DNA from: VXOZ01 sp965220045
GTDB taxonomy: Bacteria > Chloroflexota > UBA11872 > VXOZ01
DNA length: 64,000 bases
Reading direction: 5' to 3'
Assembly: GCA_965220045.1 (NCBI GenBank)
Contig: OZ244803.1
Coordinates: 1,178,001-1,242,000 of the forward strand
The translations under genes and the position numbers were made by a program. Position 1 is the first letter of the stretch. Every line of letters begins with the position of its first letter. Below the pieces are notes generated by a model. It was not told the origin of the DNA and searched no databases. It saw only the letters and a program-made list of their open reading frames with translations. This document shows, in pieces, positions 43,161 through 51,908 of the stretch.

Positions 43161-44354
43161 TCACGCTCGCATGCGCTCTATCCATTGCTCAGGAGCGTTG
43201 ATTTCCTCTAGCGTCGGCACCGTGTGTTGAGATTCCCACACCTGGTTGAGAAACGCCATGCTTTCGGTATCCACGACATGGCGTACGAATTTCTCACCGA
43301 GCCGGTATTGCGCTAGTTTCATGTCAAATCCAAGTAGCCGCATCAGAGCGCGTTCCAATGACCCCCGCTTGCGCTCCTCAAGTCGTTGGCGCATGGCGGG
43401 AAAACCGGAAATGAGCTGGTCACCCAGCGCATCCATGATGTAATTGCTATAGCCTTCCACGAGGCTCATCACGCCTTGTACGCGCATGAGCATGTCGCGC
43501 TGCTCCGGCGTCGCTAGGAGACGCATCAACCCTCCTAGCTGCTCGCCATCGTCTTTCGCTTCCGCACCAGGCAGCAGCATGGCCCGCAAGGGGTGTTGGG
43601 ACTCCTGGAGCAATACTCGGAAGCTTTCCACGTACGACTCGATCAAGCTGCCAAGATAACCCGCCAGCCACGGCGCCACCTGAAACTGGATGGCATGGGT
43701 GGTTTCATGCAGCGCTATCCAGAGCCGGAACGCGTCTGGGGGGATTTCAAGCCGCTGCTGCAAGCGGCGAATGTTGGGTTCCACGAAGTAGATCCGGCTT
43801 GTCGGATCAGAGGTTGGGACCGCCTCGGTAGTAGACGGCGCCAGGAATGGCATGTCAAATTGACCCAAGACGTGCCGGGAGAGGAATCCCAATACGATGC
43901 CCATTTGCGCTGAAAGCGTAAGCTGCATGCTGCCGTGGGCCAACCGAAACAGCGTGTTGCTATTGGCGCCGACGCTGTCAAGGTATACGTCTTCCAAAGG
44001 CTGGAACAAGCGTTGTACGGTGCCGAGGTTGCGCTGCACCCAGAGAGGGCGGTCGAGCACTTCTACCTCGTGGTCGCGCGAGAACGTGGCAAGCTGAATG
44101 AACGGAGTAATCTGGTCGTGGCTGAGAAGCACCAGCGCGCGATAGTCTTCAAGCAGACCCTCTCTCGTCTGTGCCGGCAGCACGCCGTCAGGGTCTCGCG
44201 CGGCAATGCGGTGGGCGATTCGTTCCGTGCGCTGCCAGTCGATGATGTCGGGCTGTACACGTGCGGCGATTCTGCGCGCAATGATGTATCCGCCACTGAG
44301 AAGGATGCCGCATGCGACCCCAAGGAGGGCCGCCTTGTGTTGGCCGCGCGTCAC
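43161..44354 (-). CDS. Zincin-like metallopeptidase (DUF2342 family)
   Basis: The 397-aa protein starts with a single membrane helix or anchor (AALLGVACGILLSGGYII, about 8-26). The core has the metallopeptidase motif ALHETTHAIQFQVAPWL (HExxH) near residue 215, and a downstream conserved stretch with LVEGYSNYIMDALG, probably supplying the third zinc ligand. Members are found chiefly in Actinobacteria and Chloroflexota and are sometimes misnamed as F420-biosynthesis-associated proteins. The substrate is unknown. The start is GTG. It is separated from the upstream minus-strand genes by a probable terminator. Confidence 0.85.
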   Translation of the reverse strand: MTRGQHKAALLGVACGILLSGGYIIARRIAARVQPDIIDWQRTERIAHRIAARDPDGVLPAQTREGLLEDYRALVLLSHDQITPFIQLATFSRDHEVEVLDRPLWVQRNLGTVQRLFQPLEDVYLDSVGANSNTLFRLAHGSMQLTLSAQMGIVLGFLSRHVLGQFDMPFLAPSTTEAVPTSDPTSRIYFVEPNIRRLQQRLEIPPDAFRLWIALHETTHAIQFQVAPWLAGYLGSLIESYVESFRVLLQESQHPLRAMLLPGAEAKDDGEQLGGLMRLLATPEQRDMLMRVQGVMSLVEGYSNYIMDALGDQLISGFPAMRQRLEERKRGSLERALMRLLGFDMKLAQYRLGEKFVRHVVDTESMAFLNQVWESQHTVPTLEEINAPEQWIERMRA

Positions 44355-44440
44355 TGTGCCACCTTGCGTGGCGTGGGTCTTGGCCGCTCACGTGAACTGT
44401 GGGTTGATACCAAAAGTGCCTCCCTGGATGGCGTGCCCCC

Positions 44441-44474
44441 AAATATAACATACCCGCGTTCAACGCGGGTATGT
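44441..44474 (-). terminator. Rho-independent terminator after the DUF5069-like gene
   Basis: This is a perfect 11-base-pair stem (ACATACCCGCG, loop TTCAA, CGCGGGTATGT at 44448-44474). Read on the minus strand it is followed by TATATTT. It separates the kinase/DUF5069-like pair from the metallopeptidase gene. Confidence 0.6.
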
Positions 44475-44575
44475 GCGCGCATTCTTAGACACTGCCGGAC
44501 AATTCACGACGTTTAGCGAACTGCCGGCAGGACGCGGCGGATAGCTGCGCGAAGTGAGCCTATCATGATTGCGGT

Positions 44576-44845
44576 TCACGTGGGCGTCGCGACGGTCTCC
44601 TTGCCAGAGGCGGCCTTGACCTTGGCGGCCAACTCACTGTCCGTGCCGGCATCAACCGCGATCTGCTTAAACTCCTCTGAGCTCATGCCCAAATCGCGCA
44701 AGACCTGCTGGTCCATGGGGCACGGATAAATGTATTCACCGATGTAGCCGCCATGCTGGGCTCGTGCCTTGTCGGCCATGCGGCCAACCCACTCAAGCCC
44801 GTCAATCACGATTTCGCGTTCCCGCGGCTTCCATTCCTCTGCCAT
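44576..44845 (-). CDS. DUF5069-like small protein
   Basis: The 89-aa protein has GLEWVGRMADKARAQHGG and YIYPCPMDQQVLRDLGMSSEEF, which I associate with the DUF5069 family of unknown function. In that family a single-helix start precedes a YPCPLD-like motif and a short helical repeat. The ATG at 44845 has AGGAGAG at the right distance. An ATG six codons earlier would overlap the stop of the upstream kinase gene. It is 15 bases after that gene, so the two probably form an operon ending at the terminator near 44441. Confidence 0.65.
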   Translation of the reverse strand: MAEEWKPREREIVIDGLEWVGRMADKARAQHGGYIGEYIYPCPMDQQVLRDLGMSSEEFKQIAVDAGTDSELAAKVKAASGKETVATPT

Positions 44846-44859
44846 TGGTCTCTCCTTCC

Positions 44860-45915
44860 TCAAAGTCTTTCGGCTAACGTGTTCTCAAACACTGTGGTCA
44901 ACAACGACCGGACCGGCTCTGCCGGAGACTTGCGCGTGAGCGGAAAGAGCGCCACTCGCAGAACGTGCCGCAGTCTCTCTTCCGGCGATGTGCCTTGGGA
45001 GGCAAGTGTGCCAAGCTTCCCGTCGAGCAGCAATCGTGCCGCCTCGCTCCACAGCAATAGATGATGCATATCCAACTGCGTGCTTTCAATGCATCCACTT
45101 TCAACGTACCACCGCTCTTCTCCAAAGGTCAAGAGGGACTGAGGAAGGGCGCCGGGCGTGCTCGCGCCTACAAGCGCAGCATACTGTGCGAGCCGCGCTT
45201 CCGGCCAGTCGAGGCCAATGACGGCAAAATCGAGAAACCATACTTGAGCGCCGTTCGTGAGCACATTATGGGGCGTGCAATCGCGGCCGCCGAATGTCAG
45301 GCGACCGTCACATAGCGAGTCCGCCACGACGTTCCATGCCGCTTGCAGCGCAGATGCCCAACCCTTTGGTATTGTGAGGCCCCAGTGATTCGCAAGCCGC
45401 ATGTACGTTGCCGGTGCGTTCCGGCAGCGCTCGCGCACTTCCGCTTGGCGGCGCCGCGGCTCGCCGGTTGTGCGCAGCGGCAGCCGTTCGGCGATGCCTC
45501 CGCATGCCGTTTCAAGGGCAACGCAGCCGCGCAGCAAGCTTTGGGCCAACGTGCGCAGGGCGTGCTCCTTACGCGGTTGAGGCGCGTTCACTGCGGAAAT
45601 TGCCGCTGCCAGTGTGCGCTGTCCTACCCACTCCGAAGTCAATATCCCCAGATGGGGATCCCACTGGAGCGGCCGCACTACTGGGGCGCCCAGATTGCAC
45701 AACATTGAAAGCACGCCAAACTCGACCTCTCCCGCTCCGGCGTGCACATGTCTTTTGACCGCAATCTGCCGGCCGGAAGCAAAGAGCGCATGCCAAACTG
45801 CTGCCCCCTGGGCGCCTTCTCCTTGCACCGGATGCAACGATTGGAGCGGACCCAACGACGACTCTAGGTATTGCCGCAAGGCTTGGACGAAATCACTTTC
45901 GGGCATCTGAGCCAC
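44860..45915 (-). CDS. APH-fold phosphotransferase family protein
   Basis: The 351-aa protein resembles aminoglycoside/choline-kinase-fold phosphotransferases. The catalytic loop is FGGRDCTPHNVLTNG (Asp followed five residues later by Asn, with GRD where most members have HGD). The metal-binding motif is VWFLDFAVIGLDWPEARLAQY. IAVKRHVHAGAGEVEFGVLS supplies the likely ATP-binding lysine and glutamate. The substrate is unknown and antibiotic resistance should not be assumed. It is divergent from another kinase of the same fold at 46290. Confidence 0.75.
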   Translation of the reverse strand: MAQMPESDFVQALRQYLESSLGPLQSLHPVQGEGAQGAAVWHALFASGRQIAVKRHVHAGAGEVEFGVLSMLCNLGAPVVRPLQWDPHLGILTSEWVGQRTLAAAISAVNAPQPRKEHALRTLAQSLLRGCVALETACGGIAERLPLRTTGEPRRRQAEVRERCRNAPATYMRLANHWGLTIPKGWASALQAAWNVVADSLCDGRLTFGGRDCTPHNVLTNGAQVWFLDFAVIGLDWPEARLAQYAALVGASTPGALPQSLLTFGEERWYVESGCIESTQLDMHHLLLWSEAARLLLDGKLGTLASQGTSPEERLRHVLRVALFPLTRKSPAEPVRSLLTTVFENTLAERL

Positions 45916-46289
45916 CCTGTTCTGCTACTGGCTCTGCATTGATCCGCGCCGCCAATCTGAAGGACTCTTAAGTGATAGGAACAAGGGGTATTGTGAATCG
46001 CGGGTGCGGAAAAGGGAGTTTCTCGGCTTCTGATCGGGGTATTTGGCCTATGGTACCATCGCCGTGTCGAATCTGGCGGCCTGGCCGAGGTCTCGATGAT
46101 GGTCGGCGTCGGTGAGGTGTGGAAGAAGCAGAAGCTACGCCATCGTTGGCAGCGAACCCGACATCATCGGCGAGGGAGCCGGGCTGGGCGAACACTCTAT
46201 TCCCAGGAAAACGCGGTTAGGGTGGCCAAGAATTCGATGGTAGGCTCATGTTCGGATGGAGCATGCGGTAACCCAAGAGCAGGTTGGCC
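45916..46289. other. Divergent intergenic region between two kinase genes
   Basis: It holds the promoter-like element at 46030-46059 described separately. Downstream of it is a leader of about 230 bases with no protein-like frame and no RNA family I recognise. Confidence 0.4.
46030..46059 (+). promoter_or_regulatory. Promoter-like element, copy 1 (kinase gene)
   Basis: CTGATC and TACCAT with an 18-base spacer and TGG just before the -10. The 18 bases GGTATTTGGCCTATGGTA (46038-46055) recur exactly before glcD. The -10 is weak by consensus, so the shared sequence is the main support. Confidence 0.45.
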
Positions 46290-47360
46290 ATGCCGGGTCC
46301 TATCAGAGATGCAGAATACCTTGACCCCGGGTGGCTCACCAACCGGTTGCTTGAACGGGGGAGTCTTCCCGCAGGTGAGGTGCGCCGCATTACGCCCGGA
46401 AAGTCCTTCGAATCGACCGCTGCCTTCCTCACTCCCCTCAGTGTCACCTATTCGCGCGATGCACCGGCCTCGGCCCCCCGACAGCTCATGGTGAAGATCT
46501 ACCGCAAAGATTGGTATGGCGGCGGGCTAGCTGAAGCGGTGTTCTATCAAGAGTTCGTCGCTGCCATGCCGACTGCACCGGTAGTGTCCTGCTACGACAT
46601 TACTATCGTTCCTGAACACTCCTACTGCCGGTTTGTATTCCAGGATATTTCGAAGACCCATGCCCCGCCGGCGAGCACTCCCAGTCAGGAGCAGCTCGAA
46701 GAGATTGTAGATGGATTGCTGCAATTCCACACGCAATGGTGGGAACATCCCCGCATCAGCCGTAGCGACTTCCTCGGCCGGGCCGGTGGTCCGCTACGCA
46801 TGGTCCACGCCACCAAAGAGGCGACGTTTCTCACCTACTGTCAACACATCGCAAATCGTTTTGAGGTCTTTGCCGATGATCTCGGGGACGAGCTCCCCGG
46901 CGAATGGCGGCAATTCTGTGAGCGAGCAATCGCAGCTTGGCCAGCATTGTTTCTCAACCGGATTGCGGCTGGCAAGGCCCTCACGTTCATCCACGGCGAC
47001 TTTGGTCTGTGGAACATCTACCTGCCGCATAATCCTGAAACCCATCGACTCTGCTTTCTGGACTGGGAAACGTATAAGCGCAGTATCGGTGTCTACGATC
47101 TAGCGTACATGCTCATTACGGCCGGCTATGCGGGCGATCCCGACATGCGGGACCGAGTGGAAGCCCAGTTGCTGCGCCGCTACCACGATGGACTGCTGGC
47201 GCGCGGTGTCACTGATTACCATTGGGACGATTGCATATACGACTACCGCCTCTCCGTGATCGCCAATCTGTTCCCCCCAATAGGCTGGCAACGGCCAGGG
47301 GCACTGCAGACGGCGATAGACGTCTTCCACAAGTGGGATTGTGCTGAATTGCTCGACTGA
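46290..47360 (+). CDS. APH-fold phosphotransferase family protein (ecdysteroid-kinase-like)
   Basis: The 356-aa protein has a clear phosphotransferase catalytic loop, FIHGDFGLWNIYLP (HGDxxxxN), and metal-binding CFLDWETYKRSIGVYDLAYML. MVKIYRKDWYGGGLAEAVFYQEF carries the ATP-binding lysine and glutamate. The spacing and the AEAVFY segment recall ecdysteroid-kinase-like and DUF227 proteins, which phosphorylate small alcohols. The ATG at 46290 has AGCAGG upstream; a TTG two codons earlier is possible. Transcription probably begins about 220 bases upstream. Confidence 0.82.
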   Translation: MPGPIRDAEYLDPGWLTNRLLERGSLPAGEVRRITPGKSFESTAAFLTPLSVTYSRDAPASAPRQLMVKIYRKDWYGGGLAEAVFYQEFVAAMPTAPVVSCYDITIVPEHSYCRFVFQDISKTHAPPASTPSQEQLEEIVDGLLQFHTQWWEHPRISRSDFLGRAGGPLRMVHATKEATFLTYCQHIANRFEVFADDLGDELPGEWRQFCERAIAAWPALFLNRIAAGKALTFIHGDFGLWNIYLPHNPETHRLCFLDWETYKRSIGVYDLAYMLITAGYAGDPDMRDRVEAQLLRRYHDGLLARGVTDYHWDDCIYDYRLSVIANLFPPIGWQRPGALQTAIDVFHKWDCAELLD

Positions 47361-47501
47361 ACCAATCACTTTGTGACGTCTTGTCCACAGTTCTACCAAG
47401 TATTCTTCATGGGTTTTCCTATGGCGTGATTACGTGGGTAGCCCCAGCTGCCTAAGAGCACTATCCTTCGCAAATATACGCAGGAGAGTGAGATCTGCAT
47501 T

Positions 47502-47531
47502 TTGTTCGCGGTATTTGGCCTATGGTATTAT
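47502..47531 (+). promoter_or_regulatory. Promoter-like element, copy 2 (glcD operon)
   Basis: TTGTTC and TATTAT with an 18-base spacer and an extended -10 TGG. The spacer and -10 edge (GGTATTTGGCCTATGGTA, 47510-47527) are identical to the element before the kinase gene at 46290. The predicted start is about 50 bases before the glcD start. Confidence 0.55.
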
Positions 47532-47587
47532 CACAGTGATTAACAGGGCGGCAGTGAGGAGTCACGAAGCGAGCATGGGGGTGCGCT

Positions 47588-49039
47588 TTGGACACGCGTG
47601 AGCTTGTTGAACGTCTGCAAGCCATTGTCGGCGTGGAGCACGTTGTCTATCTGCCTGAAGACCTCATCGTCTTTGAGCGCGACGCCTCCATTGATGCCCA
47701 GCTACCTGCGGCTGTCGTTTTCCCGCGCACTACCTCCGAAGTCAGCGACATCTTGGCGGTAGCGAGCGATTTGCGGGTGCCGGTGGTGCCAAAAGGCGCC
47801 GGCACGGGCCTCTCCGGCGGCGCCGTGCCGGAAGAGAACGGCATCCTGCTCTCCGTCAGCCGGATGCGCGACATTCTTGAGATCGATGAGGAAAACCGCA
47901 CCGCGCTGGTGGAGCCCGGCGTCGTAAACCTCGAGCTCTCCGGTGAAGTCAAGCACTTGGGCCTGTACTACGCGCCCGATCCCTCGAGCCAGTATGCGTG
48001 TACGCTTGGCGGCAACGTGGCCGAAAACTCCGGCGGCGCCCACTGCTTGCGCTATGGCTGCACGATCAACCACGTTCTCGGGTTGGAGGTGGTCTTTCCC
48101 GGCGGCGAGGTGGCGTGGCTGGGCGGCAAGGCGACACTTGGGCCGGGTTACGACCTGATGAGTGCGATCATCGGCTCGGAAGGCACCATGGGGGTTGTCA
48201 CCAAGATTCTGGTTAAGCTCCTGCCTATGCCGGAGTCTGTTGAGACCTATCTCGCCATATTCGATAGTGTGCCGGATGCGTGCGAGGCGGTGTCGTCCAT
48301 CATTGGCAACGGTATCATTCCCGCTGCCCTCGAAATCATGGATCAGGTTGTCACCCGGGCCATAGAGGAAGCCCACAAGGTCGGCTATCCAAACGACGCC
48401 GGCGGTGTGCTCATCATTGAAATCGACGGCATGCAAGAGGAACTCGATGAACAGCGGGAGGCTATTCTGAGCCTCTGTCGAGAAGCACGAGCTCGCGAGA
48501 TCAGGGTGGCGCAGACGGCCGCCGAGCGGGAGGTCGTGTGGAAAGGGCGCAAAGGGGCCATCGGCGCATTGGGTCGTCTGGCGCCGAATTACTATATCCA
48601 GGACTGCGTCGTGCCGCGCACGCGCATGCCGGAGATCATGCGCTTTGTGGAAGAGGTGGCTACGCGCCACGACATCATCATCGCCAACGTATTTCACGCA
48701 GGCGACGGCAATCTGCATCCGAACCTGCTCTTCGACGTGCGCGACAGCGACCAAGTGCGGCGCGTGATTACCGCGGGAGAAGAGATTATTAGCGCCTGCA
48801 TTGACGCTGGCGGTTCGCTCTCGGGAGAACATGGCATCGGTACGGAGAAGCAAGAGTACATGGACTGGCTTTTCAGCGAAGACGACTTGGAAGCCATGCG
48901 CAAGCTGAAGCGTGCTTTCGATCCCGACTGGCTCTTCAATCCTACCAAGGTATTTCCCACCGGCGAAGGGCCGCACGCAGCGAAGATCCACATTGGCAAG
49001 GCCCCGATCCACGCAACGGCTGCCGCGGTTTGGAAGTAG
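47588..49039 (+). CDS. glcD: Glycolate oxidase subunit GlcD (FAD-linked)
   Basis: This is the catalytic flavoprotein that oxidises glycolate, or a related 2-hydroxy acid such as D-lactate. The 483-aa protein has the PCMH-type FAD domain with VVPKGAGTGLSGGAVPE near residue 60, GGNVAENSGGAHCLRYG near 140 and IIGSEGTMGVVT. The C-terminal GlcD domain has VFHAGDGNLHPN and GSLSGEHGIGTEK, metal- and substrate-binding histidines included. The start is TTG. glcE overlaps its end by ten bases, giving a glcDEF operon. Confidence 0.95.
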   Translation: MDTRELVERLQAIVGVEHVVYLPEDLIVFERDASIDAQLPAAVVFPRTTSEVSDILAVASDLRVPVVPKGAGTGLSGGAVPEENGILLSVSRMRDILEIDEENRTALVEPGVVNLELSGEVKHLGLYYAPDPSSQYACTLGGNVAENSGGAHCLRYGCTINHVLGLEVVFPGGEVAWLGGKATLGPGYDLMSAIIGSEGTMGVVTKILVKLLPMPESVETYLAIFDSVPDACEAVSSIIGNGIIPAALEIMDQVVTRAIEEAHKVGYPNDAGGVLIIEIDGMQEELDEQREAILSLCREARAREIRVAQTAAEREVVWKGRKGAIGALGRLAPNYYIQDCVVPRTRMPEIMRFVEEVATRHDIIIANVFHAGDGNLHPNLLFDVRDSDQVRRVITAGEEIISACIDAGGSLSGEHGIGTEKQEYMDWLFSEDDLEAMRKLKRAFDPDWLFNPTKVFPTGEGPHAAKIHIGKAPIHATAAAVWK

Positions 49040-50394
49040 GATGCAATTACGCCTTGCTGACTGAGACCCTCCACACCCAGCTTGCGCAGATTGTCTCAGA
49101 TGAGGCGATGGCTGCAGAGACTCCTACCGTTGACGGCATGCGACCTGCGCTGGGTGTATCACCGAAGTCAGTTGCTGATTTGGCTGCGGTAGTTGGCGAG
49201 CTGCACGGAGCTGAGGCTGCGACAATTCTTGTCGGCGGCGGCACGATGATCGATTTGGGCGCGCCTCCAAAATCTGCGGAGGTGGCCCTTGCCACCGGCA
49301 ATCTCAACAAGATCGTGGCGTATCAGCCCGCCGACCTCATCGTTACGGCACAGGCGGGAGTCACCGTGGCTGACCTTCAGGCGGCGCTCCGGGAGCACGG
49401 CCAAGCGCTCCCAATTGAGGTTCCCCTGCCCGCGCGGTCTACGATTGGCGGAGCAATAGCGACAAATGCGAGCGGGCCGTTGCGCTATGCGTTCGGCACC
49501 GCAAAAGACCTTGTCATGGGGATGCAATTCGTCCAAGGGGACGGCACACTGGTGAAGAGCGGGGGCGAGGTAGTGAAGAACGTGGCGGGATTCGGACTCC
49601 ACAGACTGCACGTTGGCGCTCTTGGCACTCTGGGGGTGATTGCCACGGCGACCTTCAAGGTGTTTCCCCTTCCCAGGGCGGACCAAACGCTCATATTCGC
49701 CTTTGATGACGCGGAGACTCCCTTCACTGCGGCAGCCGCGCTGCGTGCGCACCATCCGGCGGCTGCAGTGGTTGGCAATGTGGTCGCTCAGCAGTGCTTG
49801 TTTGACGCAGTTCGCGGCGCGCACGTGCTGCTCGTCCGATTCATGGGTGCGCAAGGGGCCGTCGAACGGCAGGTGCGTGATGCTCAAGCGGCGGGAGTTG
49901 CAGCGGGAGCGGCCGCTACGGAAGTTGCCGCGGAGGCAGAGAGTGCGGCCCTTTGGCAGCAATGCGTCGACGTAGGGGCGGCAGGTGCTCCTTCCGACGT
50001 CTTGTTCCAGGCAAACTCGGTGCCGACGGCAATGCGCCACGTCTATGCGGACTTGCTGCGTGCCGCGGAATCATTGCGGGGCAACGCGGGAATGATCGCC
50101 GATCCACTCAATGGGTCGTTGAAGTGCGGCATTCTTCCGGCGAACGGGCAGGAGACGAAGACGCAGGAACAGACGTCGGCTTTGGCTGAGTTGCTCAGCT
50201 TACTGCAACACGCCCGTGCCGTAAGCCAGGAACATGGGGGCAGTCTTGTGCTGCAGCGAGGCGAGCCGGCGCTCAAGGCCGCTTTCGATGTCTGGGGGCC
50301 GAGCCCGCAAGGTATGAGCATCATGCAGAACTTGAAACAGACTTTCGATCCCCACCACATTCTCAATCCAGGTCGATTTGTCGGCGACATCTAA
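49030..50394 (+). CDS. glcE: Glycolate oxidase FAD-binding subunit GlcE
   Basis: This is the second flavin-binding subunit of the GlcDEF complex. The 454-aa protein has LVGGGTMIDLG, VTAQAGVTVADLQAALREHGQ, RSTIGGAIATNASGPLRYAFG (key part TIGGAIATNASG) and the VKNVAGFGLHRLHVGALGTLG region (VVKNVAGF). The last third is less conserved, as usual. The TTG start overlaps the glcD stop, and a later ATG at 49108 is an alternative start. It is slightly longer than typical GlcE because of the C-terminal extension QNLKQTFDPHHILNPGRF, which is normally the end of GlcD-like proteins. Confidence 0.88.
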   Translation: MEVGCNYALLTETLHTQLAQIVSDEAMAAETPTVDGMRPALGVSPKSVADLAAVVGELHGAEAATILVGGGTMIDLGAPPKSAEVALATGNLNKIVAYQPADLIVTAQAGVTVADLQAALREHGQALPIEVPLPARSTIGGAIATNASGPLRYAFGTAKDLVMGMQFVQGDGTLVKSGGEVVKNVAGFGLHRLHVGALGTLGVIATATFKVFPLPRADQTLIFAFDDAETPFTAAAALRAHHPAAAVVGNVVAQQCLFDAVRGAHVLLVRFMGAQGAVERQVRDAQAAGVAAGAAATEVAAEAESAALWQQCVDVGAAGAPSDVLFQANSVPTAMRHVYADLLRAAESLRGNAGMIADPLNGSLKCGILPANGQETKTQEQTSALAELLSLLQHARAVSQEHGGSLVLQRGEPALKAAFDVWGPSPQGMSIMQNLKQTFDPHHILNPGRFVGDI

Positions 50395-50430
50395 TAGCAG
50401 CCTTTACTTACTCGAGCGAGCAGAGCGAGC

Positions 50431-51795
50431 GTGAAAACCGAAGTCGGTCAACCGGGGCTTGTAATACCGGACAACGATAGCGAGAGAGTGCGCTTCGAGG
50501 GCCTCACGGATGAGGACTTGGCCCAATGCGTCCATTGCGGCCTTTGCCTAAACGCATGCCCAACGTACCGTGAAACCGGACTAGAGATGGAAAGCCCGCG
50601 CGGCCGTATCTATCTCGTGAAGGCTGCCAAGGAAGAGCGCATCCCCATCAATGAGACATTCTTGAAGCATATCTTTCTCTGTCTCGACTGCCGGGCGTGC
50701 GAAACGGCGTGCCCATCGGGAGTGCAATACGGTAAGATCATAGAAGCGGCGCGCGGTGAAGCGACCCAGGTGAAGCCCGGCGGCACGATACCCCGTGCGC
50801 TACGGTGGCTGGTGTTCAAGCAGCTCTTTCCGTTTCCCCGCCGCTTGAAGGCAGCGGCGAGTCTCCTACGCATTTACCAGTCATCGGGCCTGCAATATCT
50901 TGTCCGGCGCAGCGGAATACTGAAGCTCTTCGGCACATTCGGCCAGGCAGAGACACTGCTGCCCAAGGTGTCTAAGAAATTCTATGCCGCCCCTGCCGCG
51001 GAAATCGTGCCTGCCCGCGGTGAGACGAAACGCCGTGTGGGTTTCGTGACGGGCTGTATCATGCCGTACTTCTTCGGCGAGACGAACCGGGCGACCGTCA
51101 ATGTGCTTACGCGCAATGGGTGTGAGGTGGTCATACCCAAGAGTCAGCGGTGTTGCGGTGCGCTGAGTACGCATGCGGGTGAGCGAGAAACGGCGAAAGA
51201 ACTTGCCCGACGTAACATCGATGCCTTTGAGCAGCACGACGTGGACATCATCATCAGCAATGCAGCCGGCTGCGGGACTGCCCTCAAGGAATACGACATC
51301 CTCTTGCAACTCGACCCTGACTACGCGCTTCGCGCCCGTGAGTTCTCCGAAAAAGTGAGGGATGTCAGTGAGTTTCTCGCCGAAATCGAGGTAGATGCCT
51401 CGTTTGGGCCCGTTGCAAAGAGAGTGACCTATCAGGACGCGTGCCACCTCGCGCACGGGCAGCGCGTGCGCACGCAGCCCCGCGCCCTATTGCAGGCGAT
51501 TCCCGGGCTCGAATTCGTAGAGATGAAGAATTCCGATCACTGCTGTGGCAGTGCCGGCGTTTACAATATCACGCAGGCTGAAATGGCGCAGCGCGTCGTA
51601 GCCCCGAAAGTGAAGAACATAGAAAACACCGCAGCCGACTATGTGGTGGTCGGCAACCCAGGCTGTATGCTGCAGATGGATAATGCCCTGGCTGCGGGAG
51701 GGGTTTCCACCCGGTCGATACACACAATGGAGTTGCTCGAGGAGGCATACCAAGCCGCGGAGGCAGATGGTGTCGCCGACTCCGGCAAGAACTAA
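50431..51795 (+). CDS. glcF: Glycolate oxidase iron-sulfur subunit GlcF
   Basis: GlcF passes electrons from the flavin subunits toward the membrane or another acceptor. The 454-aa protein has two 4Fe-4S motifs at the N-terminus, CVHCGLCLNACP and CLDCRACETACP. Two CCG domains follow (FVTGCIMPYFF ... RCCGALSTHAGE, and DACHLAHGQ ... DHCCGSAGVYN). The start is GTG, 36 bases after glcE. Its own quinone-reducing partner is not evident in the window. Confidence 0.94.
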   Translation: MKTEVGQPGLVIPDNDSERVRFEGLTDEDLAQCVHCGLCLNACPTYRETGLEMESPRGRIYLVKAAKEERIPINETFLKHIFLCLDCRACETACPSGVQYGKIIEAARGEATQVKPGGTIPRALRWLVFKQLFPFPRRLKAAASLLRIYQSSGLQYLVRRSGILKLFGTFGQAETLLPKVSKKFYAAPAAEIVPARGETKRRVGFVTGCIMPYFFGETNRATVNVLTRNGCEVVIPKSQRCCGALSTHAGERETAKELARRNIDAFEQHDVDIIISNAAGCGTALKEYDILLQLDPDYALRAREFSEKVRDVSEFLAEIEVDASFGPVAKRVTYQDACHLAHGQRVRTQPRALLQAIPGLEFVEMKNSDHCCGSAGVYNITQAEMAQRVVAPKVKNIENTAADYVVVGNPGCMLQMDNALAAGGVSTRSIHTMELLEEAYQAAEADGVADSGKN

Positions 51796-51908
51796 TGCCA
51801 GGTGCGTAGGTCGCGGCAAAGCGAAGAACGCGCGATCTGCGAATGAAGATTGAATTGAGAATAACTGACCCTTGAAACAGGGAAGAATGCAGGAAGGAGT
51901 CCAGCACG

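Noticed and set aside
43073..43177. Protein-like minus-strand stretch (DLLKDVCLYLGGEERNARL...) just after the metallopeptidase stop
   Set aside because: About 31 codons, with an in-frame stop just upstream, no good start and no recognised family. The metallopeptidase ends naturally before it, so a frameshift is not needed to explain that gene.
46096..46494. 132-codon plus-strand frame before the kinase gene at 46290
   Set aside because: Basic, low-complexity peptide that overlaps the start of a well-supported kinase in another frame.
47702..49012. Long minus-strand open frame (436 codons) opposite glcD
   Set aside because: glcD is certain from its motifs; the antisense peptide is a composition artefact of G+C-rich codons.
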